Shown here piece by piece: positions 24,082 through 33,870 of a stretch of DNA of 64,000 bases. Position 1 is the first letter of the stretch. Every line of letters starts with the position of its first letter. The notes beneath the pieces were generated by a model, which saw only the letters and a list, made by a program, of their open reading frames with translations, had not been told where the DNA came from and ran no database searches. The stretch is from Fibrivirga algicola. GTDB taxonomy: Bacteria; Bacteroidota; Bacteroidia; Cytophagales; Spirosomataceae. The DNA is taken from contig NZ_WAEL01000002.1 in NCBI RefSeq assembly GCF_011742925.1, positions 434,001-498,000 on the forward strand, given 5' to 3'. The translations under genes were made by a program, and so were the position numbers.

Positions 24082-26640
24082 TTAGTTGATATCGACAGCC
24101 ATCGTTACGTAGTAGAATCCTCCGACAGACGGGCCAGCGGTGAACGTGGTGTACGGCCGGTTCAGCAGGTTGGTACCGCCTAGTTTAATAGACAGTGCCG
24201 GCTTGAGCAGTACGTAGCTTAACTGCGCATCGAACGTATTAATGGCGGGAACAAGGCCCGTTGCCAGCGACGATTGCCACAAAAAGGCCCGCTGGTATTT
24301 GTAGTTGACTGAAAAGCCCAGCCGCCCCCAAACGGTTGGGTTGGCAAGCCCTACATTGGTAATCCATCGGGGGGTGTTGAATGCTTCTTCCAGCCCGTCG
24401 CCCTGATCGGTACGGTCCAGGCTGGCAAAGGAAGCATTTCCGGAAATCACCCAGTTGCGCCCCGCCGAATACCGAGCCCCCAGGCTCGACCCGTAGTTGA
24501 ACACCCGCGTTTTCGAGTTGGTCCAGAGTCGGTAGCGGTCTTGCCGGGCGCGGTCAGCCAGATAATACGGAACAGAATCGGTGACGCTGCTTTTGGGTAC
24601 GTTGGCCTCAACCTGGGCAATGAAATTGTAATACAGGTTATAGTAAACGTCGATGTCGAGATACAACCGATTCCCGAAAAACAAGCCTTTGTAGCCCAAT
24701 TCAAGGCTGTTTACCTGTTCGGGTTGCAGGTACGTATACGTGTTTGGCTTCAGGAGCGCTTTGTTCTTCTGAATCGCCTGCCCGGTTGTCAGTCCGTTTG
24801 TATTCACGTCGGTGTTGATAGCAGCCTGAAACGCATCGATGGACGTGCGCAGGTACGAATTTTCAAAAATACCCTGCGACATAATTTTCAGACCACCTAC
24901 CCGTTTCACCCCACCCGAGTTCACGTTGGAAAAAGCTTCGAACAAGGACGGAAACCGATAGCCGGTTTGGTAGGACAGCCGAAAATTATGCGCATCAACG
25001 GGCGAGTAGACCGCCGATACGCGCGGATTCAGCCGGGCGTTGAAGTACCTATTCTTATCGACCCGTAACGAGCCGGTTAGCTTAAGCCGGTCACCAAAAA
25101 AGAGGCGCGACACCTGCACAAAACCGCCAGTTTTGTCATACACCAGATTCCGGTCTGAGCCGTCGGGGTTGATGAAGTAGTTCCCATCCGGAAAAACAAC
25201 GTACTGCCGGTAATCCAGACCCGCCAGTAGACTGATTCCTGTTTGTTGACGGAAATTCGCCCACATCACCTTTGTTGGTTCAAACTGACCCTCAGCATGG
25301 TAGAGCCACGATTTCACCCGGAGCGCCGCACCAATGTCCCAGTTATTGATAGTGCGCAGGTTGGCGATCTGTGCATCGAAAGCCGCGGTGCCGGGTTGTG
25401 GGCGACCCTGATCGGCGGTGGCCCGGGCAATTTGCAGGGCGCTGGCAACAGGTTGGCCCGCTCGGGTACTCGCCAGGAATTGAGTTGAAAAATCGGCAAA
25501 CCACTGATTATCTGATTTAGCCGTCCGGTCAATATTCTCAGCCATCGACCGGATGTTGTACGAGTTACCGGTGTTTTCGCTTGTTCGATAGGCACGCAGT
25601 TGAATTGACGGCGATTCAAGGCTCAGGCCGTGTTGGTCAAGGCGGTACTTGTCGAGCCGGAACCGGTTGGTTCGCTGATAGACATTATCAAGTGTGGCGG
25701 CTTTGTAACTATACGAGACCGTTACGTTCGGACGTGGTCGCCAGAAAAGTGCCGCATCGCCCCTGAGGTTATTCAGGGTAAAATCAGCGGTCTCGGCCTC
25801 TTGATAACCCGTACGCGATACCACATACTTTTTGCCATCCAGTGTTACTGTACGTCGATTGGCCGATTCGTCGCCGTAAGTATTCACTAAGTCCCGCCCT
25901 GGATTGACGGCTCCGGTTAAGCCCAGCGAGACATTGGCATTAGGATTCAGATCAGCATTATCACGGGCAATCCAGTCGTAGCCGCGCTGGTAGGTGACAT
26001 TTACTTTTAGGGCAAACCGGCTGCCAAACGCCTGAGCATAACGCAGGCTGGTTTCGCTATATGCTTTTGCGGATAACAAAGGATCACTGACATGATTGAC
26101 GCCCGTTTTCTGACTGATGCTCACCCCCTGCGACGTGAACGGGTCTTTAGTAATCAATTGCACCAGGCCATTGAGGGCATTCAGCCCATATAGTGCTGAT
26201 GAAGCTCCCGGCACAACTTCGACCCGCTGAATGTCGAGATCCGACGGGGCAAGGGCATTGGCAATGGGTGCCCCGATATGCGGGGCCTGATTGTCCATGC
26301 CGTCGACCAATTGCACAAACCGAACGTTGGTTGGATTAGCAAAGCCGCGCGTGTTGAATACTTTGAAGCCCAGACTCGAGGTCAGCAGTTGAACGCCCTT
26401 CAGGTTTTCGATAGCGTCGAAATACGATGGCTGCGCCGACATCCTGATCTGTCGGGCATCTAACACATCGATACTGACCGGAGATTGCAACAACCGTTCC
26501 GGCACTCTGGAAGCACTAATAACGACCTCGTTGAGCTGTCTGTTACGTAGTGTATCATGGGGTATAATGGTACTGTCGGGCAACATATTGGCAACCGCGA
26601 CCTGGCATGTACTTAGTAGTAAAGCGAAAAAATGCTTCAT
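24082..26640 (-). CDS. TonB-dependent outer membrane receptor without regulatory domain
   Basis: An 852-residue receptor with a signal peptide (about 1-18, ending AVANM). A TonB box-like LNEVVISASR lies near 36 and the plug domain at about 45-165 (SPVSIDVLDARQ, GFANPTNVRFVQLVDGMDNQ, VEVVPGASSALYGLNALNG). The rest is barrel, ending AGPSVGGFYYVTMAVDIN. There is no CarboxypepD_reg domain, unlike 6894-9764. It stands alone, with no partner lipoprotein adjacent. The VEVVPGASSALYG plug is like siderophore and vitamin receptors, but the ligand cannot be told. Confidence 0.9.
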   Translation of the reverse strand: MKHFFALLLSTCQVAVANMLPDSTIIPHDTLRNRQLNEVVISASRVPERLLQSPVSIDVLDARQIRMSAQPSYFDAIENLKGVQLLTSSLGFKVFNTRGFANPTNVRFVQLVDGMDNQAPHIGAPIANALAPSDLDIQRVEVVPGASSALYGLNALNGLVQLITKDPFTSQGVSISQKTGVNHVSDPLLSAKAYSETSLRYAQAFGSRFALKVNVTYQRGYDWIARDNADLNPNANVSLGLTGAVNPGRDLVNTYGDESANRRTVTLDGKKYVVSRTGYQEAETADFTLNNLRGDAALFWRPRPNVTVSYSYKAATLDNVYQRTNRFRLDKYRLDQHGLSLESPSIQLRAYRTSENTGNSYNIRSMAENIDRTAKSDNQWFADFSTQFLASTRAGQPVASALQIARATADQGRPQPGTAAFDAQIANLRTINNWDIGAALRVKSWLYHAEGQFEPTKVMWANFRQQTGISLLAGLDYRQYVVFPDGNYFINPDGSDRNLVYDKTGGFVQVSRLFFGDRLKLTGSLRVDKNRYFNARLNPRVSAVYSPVDAHNFRLSYQTGYRFPSLFEAFSNVNSGGVKRVGGLKIMSQGIFENSYLRTSIDAFQAAINTDVNTNGLTTGQAIQKNKALLKPNTYTYLQPEQVNSLELGYKGLFFGNRLYLDIDVYYNLYYNFIAQVEANVPKSSVTDSVPYYLADRARQDRYRLWTNSKTRVFNYGSSLGARYSAGRNWVISGNASFASLDRTDQGDGLEEAFNTPRWITNVGLANPTVWGRLGFSVNYKYQRAFLWQSSLATGLVPAINTFDAQLSYVLLKPALSIKLGGTNLLNRPYTTFTAGPSVGGFYYVTMAVDIN

Positions 26641-26861
26641 AGACTATCGTTATTTCCGACGAAATATAACGCACCGTTCTAGTCTATTAAACATAACGCC
26701 CATAAAAGTCTGTGAATTCTAGGGATTGGCTCAATTACTCTACTTTCTTTAGTACTATACTACCAATTCACCGCTATTTTTCCCCAATTCACCGCTAAAC
26801 CGATCATAGCCAGCAACGGCACTCTGCACTTCAACGTATTCGTGGACTAAAGCGGCAGGTT

Positions 26862-28604
26862 ATGGGCAAGTGTGTACTGTTTTCGGGCTTATTAGTCCTC
26901 TATAGTGTACTGGCTATAGGCCAGTCGCTGGACTGTACGAACATCGGTTTTGAAGAAGGCACAACGCGCGGCTGGTTGCTGAGCAACGGATCAGTTACAG
27001 ATATAAATCAGCAGACCGTTTACCAGAGCGAGATGCCGGGTACGTTTGAGAACGGGCACCTGCTTACGAAGCTCACTGATGGAAACGACCCCAACGTTAC
27101 GGTTGAGGCGATTCCGATGGTCGCTCCCGGTAGCACCCGCTCCCTGCGGATCGGCAATGTGACCCGCGGATCCAGGTTTGACCGGATACGGGGCTCCTTC
27201 GTTGTTACGCCCGACAACACTCTATTTCAGTACCGGTTTGCGGTGGTGCTGCAAAACCCGACCCATCAGCCGTATCAACAACCCGGTTTCAGCATTCGGA
27301 TCACCAATCAGGCGGGGGCTGTGCTGGCCTGCAGTGAATATGATGTGTTTGCTGCGTCAACCATTAACGGATTTAAGGCTCAGGGCGACATTCGCTACCG
27401 AAACTGGACCACCGGCGCTATTGACCTGCGCGCCTACATGGGGCAAACGGTAACGGTAGAGGTAACAGCCCACGGCTGTACCGAGCGGCGGCATTTCGGA
27501 TATGCCTATTTCGACGCGCAATGCCTGAAAACGGAGATTACACAGGCGCTTTTCTGCCCCGGCATCGACCAGACCATGACCCTCAAGGCGCCGGAAGGGT
27601 TTGCCACGTATGCCTGGAGTACGGGCGAAACTACAGCCAGTATCGCCGTTAAGCCGGTACAGGGAGCGGTTTATAAGGTCACGGTGACACCCTATTCAAG
27701 CCTCAACAGCAGTTGCCAGCTAACGCTCGACTACACGGTGCGGGTAGGCCAGCCTGTGCAACCAACGCTGCACACCGCCACCATTTGCGAAGGCGACATA
27801 TACCGGGTCGGCGACTCTATTTACCAGACAGCAGGAACGTACCTGACGGCCATCAAACGGGGAGCGCAACAGTGCGACAGCCTGGTGCAGACAACGCTCA
27901 CCGTACGACCACTGGCCCGACGTACCCAGACCATTACCTTATGTGAAGGCGACAGCATTCGGATAGGCGCTGCTGTTTATCGCACTGCCGGTACGTACCT
28001 GAGCCGCGGTGAACAGCCTGATCCATTATGCGACAGCCTGATCACGACCCATGTCATTGTTAATCCGTTTCGGCTATCAGTCGTTTCACCGGGCCTCATC
28101 CGACCTGGCGGAACCGGGCAGCTCCAGGCGCAGGTAAGCGGCGGCAGCGGTGGCACTACCTTTAGCTGGCTACCACCGGCGGGGCTGTCCTGCCCAACCT
28201 GCGCCACCACCCTTGCATCGCCCACCGCTACCACACAGTACACCTTATTGGCCGAAAATACCACACTGGGCTGCGTACGCACGGCAAGTGTGGTGCTGAA
28301 CGTCGGGTCGTGTATTCTGTACGCCCCCAACATATTCACGCCCAACAAAGATGGCCTGAACGATACGTTCTTTATTCCGCCTAACGCCTGCATTCGGCAG
28401 ATCAACGAACTAATCATCTATAATCGGTGGGGCGAGGTTATCTATCACTGTCAGAACGTCGCCGCCGGAGACCCACTGTCGGGCTGGGATGGCCGCTACC
28501 GGGGCGTCGATTGTGAATCAGGGGAGTATGTCTACAAAGTACATGTCGATTTTCTTAACGAAGGCACCGGCCACTTTCAGGGCCGCCTGCTGCTTGTTCG
28601 CTAA
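26862..28604 (+). CDS. T9SS-exported protein with gliding-motility-type (type B) C-terminal domain
   Basis: A 580-residue secreted protein. The signal peptide is at 1-20 (ending LAIGQ). The N-terminal 220 residues form a beta-sandwich-like domain (CTNIGFEEGTTRGW). Two related repeats of about 65 residues follow near 300-400 (TICEGDIYRVGDSIYQTAGT and TLCEGDSIRIGAAVYRTAGT). A PKD-like segment follows (SGGSGGTTFSWLPPAGLSC). The C-terminal 90 residues carry APNIFTPNKDGLNDTF and NRWGEVIY, the gliding-motility-associated/type B sorting domain that attaches the protein to the surface with PorP/SprF-type partners. It probably acts in adhesion or motility. It is the first of four co-oriented genes. 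Confidence 0.9.
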   Translation: MGKCVLFSGLLVLYSVLAIGQSLDCTNIGFEEGTTRGWLLSNGSVTDINQQTVYQSEMPGTFENGHLLTKLTDGNDPNVTVEAIPMVAPGSTRSLRIGNVTRGSRFDRIRGSFVVTPDNTLFQYRFAVVLQNPTHQPYQQPGFSIRITNQAGAVLACSEYDVFAASTINGFKAQGDIRYRNWTTGAIDLRAYMGQTVTVEVTAHGCTERRHFGYAYFDAQCLKTEITQALFCPGIDQTMTLKAPEGFATYAWSTGETTASIAVKPVQGAVYKVTVTPYSSLNSSCQLTLDYTVRVGQPVQPTLHTATICEGDIYRVGDSIYQTAGTYLTAIKRGAQQCDSLVQTTLTVRPLARRTQTITLCEGDSIRIGAAVYRTAGTYLSRGEQPDPLCDSLITTHVIVNPFRLSVVSPGLIRPGGTGQLQAQVSGGSGGTTFSWLPPAGLSCPTCATTLASPTATTQYTLLAENTTLGCVRTASVVLNVGSCILYAPNIFTPNKDGLNDTFFIPPNACIRQINELIIYNRWGEVIYHCQNVAAGDPLSGWDGRYRGVDCESGEYVYKVHVDFLNEGTGHFQGRLLLVR

Positions 28605-28738
28605 GCCATTAACCCAATTATGTTCGGGATGAAGCTTCCGGTGATTCACTCCAACGCACCCTTATTTATCATTAATTACCAGTTGGTCACAACGATCGAC
28701 TACCTATTATCGTATTGTGTAAGAAAGCAACGAAATTC

Positions 28739-30139
28739 ATGCGCATGAACAACCAGAATAGCCTGTTCACTCTCTCTATACTCCTTTGCCTGACGAGTAT
28801 CCTCTCGCTGGAGAGTTGTAAGAACGACAGCGGTACTACCACGCCCATAACAACCGAAACCGTAACCGGAATTACCTGCGGCGCCACAACGTTTTCGGCA
28901 TCAGCCGTCAGCGGCACCGCCTACACCGGCACGGCTACCATACCCTATTCGGGTGGAAACGCAGTTGCCTACGCCGCCGGCACGGCCATTGCGTCAACGG
29001 GCATTACGGGGTTGACGGCTACCCTACAGGCGGGCACACTGGCAACGGGCGCAGGCAACCTCATATACAACATCAGCGGTACCCCGTCGGGCAGCGGGGC
29101 GGCGGTTTTCGCGCTGACCTTTGGCGGGCAGACTTGTTCGCTATCCCTGCCTGTATCGGCACCGGGTAGCACGACTACCACGACCGATTGCAGCACCGCT
29201 ACTACCAGAGCAGCTAAGGTAGCCTGCGCGGCCGATGCCTTTCTCGCCACGCTGACCACCGCCCAGAAAGCGACCGTACAACTTTCGCTGACTAAGGCCA
29301 ACGCCATCAGGTGGTCAAACCTGCCCGGCGGCGTATCCATCCGAAATGGACTGGAATTCAGTACCCTCACAGCTACCCAACTGGCCGCGGCCAAGGCGGT
29401 TATTGCTGCCGCTGCCGGCACAACGGCCAACGAAGGCTACGATGAGTTTTTACAGATCAATGCAGCCGACGATGTACTCGGGCAAACGGCGGGCAGCGGC
29501 TATTCATCGGGGAAATACATTATCGCATTTTTGGGTACGCCCAGCGCAACCGGTACCTGGATGCTTCAGTTTGGCGGCCATCACTACGCTCAGAACATCA
29601 CCTATAATGCCGGAGCCGTAGCCAGTGCCACACCCTCGCATCAGGGAATTGAGCCGAAAACATGGACATCGGGCAGCACCACCTACGCCCCACTGAGCCA
29701 GGAACATACGGCTATGGCTGCTATGCTGGCCTCGTTGTCGGCTGCTCAACTGGCGACAGCCAAGCTCAGCACTACCTTTAGTGACGTGCTGCTTGGCCCC
29801 GGCAAAGACGGTCAGTTTCCGGCGACCAAACTGGGGCTGGCGGTTAGCACACTCACAGCTACTCAAAAAGCGCTGGTACTGGCGGCCATCAAGCCCTGGG
29901 CGCAGGATGTAGATGACGCTACAGGCGCTTCACTGCTGGCCATTTACGAAAAAGAACTCGACGCAACGTACATCTCGTACGCGGGCAACGCTACGCTGAC
30001 CACCAACGCCGACTATGCTCGTATCGACGGTCCGAGCGTATGGATTGAATTTGTTTGCCAAACAGGCGTCGTTTATCGGAACGAAATTCATTACCATACC
30101 ATTTATCGGGATCATACACGTGACTACAATGGACTGTAG
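28739..30139 (+). CDS. DUF3500 domain lipoprotein
   Basis: A 466-residue protein from the ATG at 28739 (another ATG at 28745; the TTG at 28715 is less likely). The leader ends in SILSLESC, giving a lipoprotein cysteine near residue 27. A Thr/Ala/Gly-rich region with IPYSGGNAVAYAAGTAI-type sequence spans about 40-140. The DUF3500 domain covers about 155-466, with FLATLTTAQKATVQLSL, RWSNLPGG, WMLQFGGHHYAQNITY and a His-rich C-terminus (NEIHYHTIYRDHTRDY). The histidines and position next to HupE and a TonB receptor suggest metal binding at the surface. This is inference; no member has a known function that I am aware of. Confidence 0.82.
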   Translation: MRMNNQNSLFTLSILLCLTSILSLESCKNDSGTTTPITTETVTGITCGATTFSASAVSGTAYTGTATIPYSGGNAVAYAAGTAIASTGITGLTATLQAGTLATGAGNLIYNISGTPSGSGAAVFALTFGGQTCSLSLPVSAPGSTTTTTDCSTATTRAAKVACAADAFLATLTTAQKATVQLSLTKANAIRWSNLPGGVSIRNGLEFSTLTATQLAAAKAVIAAAAGTTANEGYDEFLQINAADDVLGQTAGSGYSSGKYIIAFLGTPSATGTWMLQFGGHHYAQNITYNAGAVASATPSHQGIEPKTWTSGSTTYAPLSQEHTAMAAMLASLSAAQLATAKLSTTFSDVLLGPGKDGQFPATKLGLAVSTLTATQKALVLAAIKPWAQDVDDATGASLLAIYEKELDATYISYAGNATLTTNADYARIDGPSVWIEFVCQTGVVYRNEIHYHTIYRDHTRDYNGL

Positions 30140-30157
30140 TCAAATCGTGACTCATTC

Positions 30158-31492
30158 ATGACAATTCGCCTTTCTTCTCTGAGCCGCCTGTCTGGGCGGC
30201 TCAGTATGTATTTATTATTTTGGCTTATTACCTGCCTGCCTGTCTGGCTTACGGCCCACCCCATGCCCAACTCAGTAGTCCTGCTCGATATTCAGGCAGA
30301 TCGGGTGGCGGGTGAAGTACAACTTCCGTTGAGCGAGTTAGAACTGGCGTTCGGCCACGCGCTTGCGCAACAACCCGGAACGCTGATAGCCCGCTTTGGT
30401 CCCGAATTGCGCCGCTATATTCAGGCCCACATTCGCCCAACAGGGCCAACGGGACATACCTGGACGGTCGAGGTAGGCGACTTGAGCGTTCAATCGGTGG
30501 CTGGAACCATGCCGGGTATGGCCTCGTATACCGAGTTGACGGCACAAGTATTACTGCGCCCCCCCGTTGGCGAAAGTCCCCGCCGATTTACGCTTCATTA
30601 CGACGTCATTGTGCATCAGTTGGTGACGCACAAGACACTGGTATCCATTCGGCAAGACTGGGAAACGGGCCGTTTTGATCAGGATCCCGCCCAGATCGGT
30701 GTCGTTCAGCTCGACGTACCCAGCAACACCATTCCTCCGTTGGCGATCAATCAGGCACCCGGAACAGTATGGCGCGGCTTCAAGAGCATGGTCGGTCTGG
30801 GCATCGATCACATTGCTGCCGGCACCGATCATCTCTTGTTCCTACTGGCCCTGCTCCTACCCGCCCCTTTGCTGGTAAGCGGCAAACGCTGGGGACGCTA
30901 CGGAGGCCCCCGCTATAGCCTGCTTCAATTGCTCCGGATCGTGACAGCGTTTACCGTTGGGCATTCCATTACGCTTCTTATTGGGGCGGCTGGCTGGTGG
31001 CAACTGCCCCCCCAACCGGTCGAGATTCTGATTGCGTTCTCTATTCTGGTGTCTGCCATTCACGCCTGGAGGCCCCTGTTTGCTGGGCGCGAGGTGTGGG
31101 TAGCGGCGGGCTTTGGTCTCATTCATGGGCTTGCGTTTGCCAGCACGCTCGCTAACCTGACATTGTCGCCCGGCCGAATGGCGCTAAGCATCCTTGGGTT
31201 CAACCTCGGCATCGAGCTGATGCAACTGGTGGTAATCGGGCTAACCATTCCCTGGTTGATTCTTTTAAGCCGTACACTGGCCTACGGGTTCATCCGGGTA
31301 GCCGGAGCACTATTTGCGGGCATTGCCGCGCTGGCCTGGCTGTCGGAGCGCATTCTTGGTCAGGAAAATCGAATCGCCGGGCTAGTTGATCGCATAACGG
31401 GTCATGCCCACTGGCTCTTGATCGTGTTGATTATCGTTACCCTGATCAGCATTGTACACGGACGGATGCGACAGCGGGCGCCACTTTCCTGA
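30158..31492 (+). CDS. HupE/UreJ family membrane protein (predicted nickel/cobalt permease)
   Basis: A 444-residue protein. A signal-like first segment is followed by an extracytoplasmic domain (about 35-215) and a HupE/UreJ membrane domain (about 220-425) of six to seven segments. Key motifs are GIDHIAAGTDHLLFLLALLL, TAFTVGHSITLLIG and GFGLIHGLAFASTLANL, whose His/Asp residues are the expected metal ligands. HupE proteins of rhizobia move nickel for hydrogenase and urease; the long form with an N-terminal domain is common in Bacteroidota. It begins 18 bases after the DUF3500 gene, so the two are one operon, with a TonB receptor next. Confidence 0.88.
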   Translation: MTIRLSSLSRLSGRLSMYLLFWLITCLPVWLTAHPMPNSVVLLDIQADRVAGEVQLPLSELELAFGHALAQQPGTLIARFGPELRRYIQAHIRPTGPTGHTWTVEVGDLSVQSVAGTMPGMASYTELTAQVLLRPPVGESPRRFTLHYDVIVHQLVTHKTLVSIRQDWETGRFDQDPAQIGVVQLDVPSNTIPPLAINQAPGTVWRGFKSMVGLGIDHIAAGTDHLLFLLALLLPAPLLVSGKRWGRYGGPRYSLLQLLRIVTAFTVGHSITLLIGAAGWWQLPPQPVEILIAFSILVSAIHAWRPLFAGREVWVAAGFGLIHGLAFASTLANLTLSPGRMALSILGFNLGIELMQLVVIGLTIPWLILLSRTLAYGFIRVAGALFAGIAALAWLSERILGQENRIAGLVDRITGHAHWLLIVLIIVTLISIVHGRMRQRAPLS

Positions 31493-31563
31493 CAGTTCGT
31501 TCTTACATCTGAACGCCCCCGTTGCGTTCTTTGCCGCTCATTGTCGTACTCTTCGTTTGCCAC

Positions 31564-33831
31564 ATGCGTTATTACCTGCTCTTTGCGTGGTTGTTCTCCA
31601 GCTTCCTGGCCATGGCCCACCAGGGCAGCATTGTCGGTACGGTCACCGATCAGGCAACCGGACTCCCGCTGCGGGGCGTAACCGTTCAACTCTGGGGCAT
31701 GGGCCGGGGTGCAGTGACCAATGAGTTGGGGCAGTACCGCTTTACGGGGCTTCCGGCAGCCCCCTATCGGATCGAATTGTCGCACCTTGGCTATGCCGCT
31801 CAGGTGGTAACCACCACCGTGCAGGATGACCGCGTCGCGACCCTTCAGACCCAGTTGCTGGCCGCTTCCGTTCAGCTTGGCGAAGTAACGGTTTCGGCTG
31901 GCCGGGCGCACGACCAGCAATTGATCAGCAGTTTGGACATCAAACTCCGCCCCATTACAAACTCGCAGGAAATTTTACGGCTCGTACCGGGCTTGTTTAT
32001 TGGCCAACATGCGGGCGGCGGTAAGGCTGAACAGATTTTTCTCCGTGGCTTCGATCTCGATCATGGCACCGACATTAAGCTCACCGTTGATGGCATGCCT
32101 GTTAACATGGTCTCACACGCACACGGACAGGGTTACGCCGACCTGCATTTTGTGATACCAGAGTTGGTCGAGGGCGTCGATTTTAAAAAAGGACCCTACC
32201 AAACCGACAAGGGGAATCTGGCAACGGCGGGCTGGGTCGATTTCCGCACGCGTACCGTTCTCGACCGTTCCTTTGCCAAACTCGAAGCAGGCCAGTACGG
32301 CACCTATCGTGCGGTAGCTGGGATAGACTTGCTGGGCAAGCAGGCTAAAGCGAACAATCAGTCGGCCTATATCGCGTCAGAATATTCTTACACGGATTCG
32401 TATTTCGACAATCCGCAACGCTTCAACCGGTTCAACCTGACGGGCAAGTACCACGGCCACCTGGCCCCCAATACCCAGCTTACGATCACGGGGTCAACGT
32501 TCTGGAGCAAATGGAATCATTCGGGACAAATTCCTGACCGCGCCGTTGAAACCGGGCTCACCGGCTTTTTCGGCTCGGTTGACCCTAGCGAAGGTGGCGA
32601 AACCAGCCGCACTAACGCAACCGTGCAGTTGGTGACCGTTACACCGCGCAACCACATCATCAGGCAGCAACTGTTCTACAGCAAGTACAACTTCGAACTG
32701 TATTCCAATTTTACTTTTTTCCGTGAAGACACCATCAACGGCGATCAGATCAGGCAAAAAGAACGGCGCAATCTGGTTGGCTATACGGGCAGTTTCGCGA
32801 CTCAGACCACGCTGGGCAAGAGTGAGTGGACAACTACGCTGGGGGCTCAGTACCGGCACGATTTTACGAACGGCCGCGATGGCGCAACCGAGTTGTCGCA
32901 TACTGTTAACCGTATTGAAACACTCAACCGCATTCAGTATGGCGCCATAAACGAACTCAACGCCGCGCTATATGCCGATGAACTGATTCAACTGTCGAAA
33001 CGCTTCACTGTCAACGCGGGCATACGGTACGATTTCTTTCGCAGCCAATACACCGACCGACTCACGGCAACTCCGATCACCCGGCAGGCAACGCAGGGTA
33101 TACTGTCGCCAAAGCTGAACCTATATTATACCGCTAGCCCACTGTGGCAAGTGTACCTGAATACTGGGCGCGGGTTCCACTCGAACGACGTGCGCGTGGT
33201 GGTAGCCCAACAGGGACGTGACATTTTGCCGGCTGCCTATGGCACCGATCTAGGCGTGGTGATGAAGCCTTTCCCAAAACTACTCATCAACGCGGCGGCC
33301 TGGTATTTGTTTCTCAATCAGGAATTTGTGTATGTTGGCGATGAGGGCGTTGTTGAACCTGGCGGTCGCTCGCGGCGCATGGGCATCGACCTGTCGGCGC
33401 GCTACCAGCTAACAACCCATCTGTACGCTGATCTGGATTTGAACACTGCCCGCCCCCGCGCCGTCGACGCCGAAGCAAATCAGAATTACCTGCCGCTTAC
33501 GCCCGTTTTCACCTCGACCGGTGGCCTGTCTATGCAGACCCATACCGGACTAAGCGGGTCACTTCGGTATCGCTATATGGCCGATCGGCCAGCCAACGAA
33601 GACAATTCTATTGTGGCGAAAGGTTATTTTGTGAATGACCTACAGCTTAACTACGGAAAGAAAAGCTACATGCTAAGCCTGTCGGTGCAGAACCTGTTCA
33701 ACGTACGCTGGAAAGAAACCCAGTTTGCCACCGAGAGCCGCCTGAAAGGTGAAGCTACCCCGGTCAACGAAATTCATTTTACCCCCGGCACGCCCTTCTT
33801 CGCCCGGCTGAGTTACACTTATTTTTGGTGA
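31564..33831 (+). CDS. TonB-dependent receptor with His-rich plug, probable metal receptor
   Basis: A 755-residue receptor from the ATG at 31564 (MRYYLLFAWLFSSFLAMAHQ signal); a TTG at 31522 would add 14 residues. A CarboxypepD_reg-like domain spans about 20-100 and the plug about 110-230, with LRGFDLDHGTDIKLTVDGMP followed by NMVSHAHGQGYADLHF. The barrel ends FFARLSYTYFW. The histidine cluster in the plug, and the position 71 bases after the HupE gene, point to transport of a metal or metal chelate. No siderophore synthesis genes are near. The gene completes the DUF3500-HupE-receptor unit and converges on the pirin-like gene. Confidence 0.88.
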   Translation: MRYYLLFAWLFSSFLAMAHQGSIVGTVTDQATGLPLRGVTVQLWGMGRGAVTNELGQYRFTGLPAAPYRIELSHLGYAAQVVTTTVQDDRVATLQTQLLAASVQLGEVTVSAGRAHDQQLISSLDIKLRPITNSQEILRLVPGLFIGQHAGGGKAEQIFLRGFDLDHGTDIKLTVDGMPVNMVSHAHGQGYADLHFVIPELVEGVDFKKGPYQTDKGNLATAGWVDFRTRTVLDRSFAKLEAGQYGTYRAVAGIDLLGKQAKANNQSAYIASEYSYTDSYFDNPQRFNRFNLTGKYHGHLAPNTQLTITGSTFWSKWNHSGQIPDRAVETGLTGFFGSVDPSEGGETSRTNATVQLVTVTPRNHIIRQQLFYSKYNFELYSNFTFFREDTINGDQIRQKERRNLVGYTGSFATQTTLGKSEWTTTLGAQYRHDFTNGRDGATELSHTVNRIETLNRIQYGAINELNAALYADELIQLSKRFTVNAGIRYDFFRSQYTDRLTATPITRQATQGILSPKLNLYYTASPLWQVYLNTGRGFHSNDVRVVVAQQGRDILPAAYGTDLGVVMKPFPKLLINAAAWYLFLNQEFVYVGDEGVVEPGGRSRRMGIDLSARYQLTTHLYADLDLNTARPRAVDAEANQNYLPLTPVFTSTGGLSMQTHTGLSGSLRYRYMADRPANEDNSIVAKGYFVNDLQLNYGKKSYMLSLSVQNLFNVRWKETQFATESRLKGEATPVNEIHFTPGTPFFARLSYTYFW

Positions 33832-33870
33832 GCCAGCTGCATGATTGGCCATTGTACCGGCGCATCCCCT

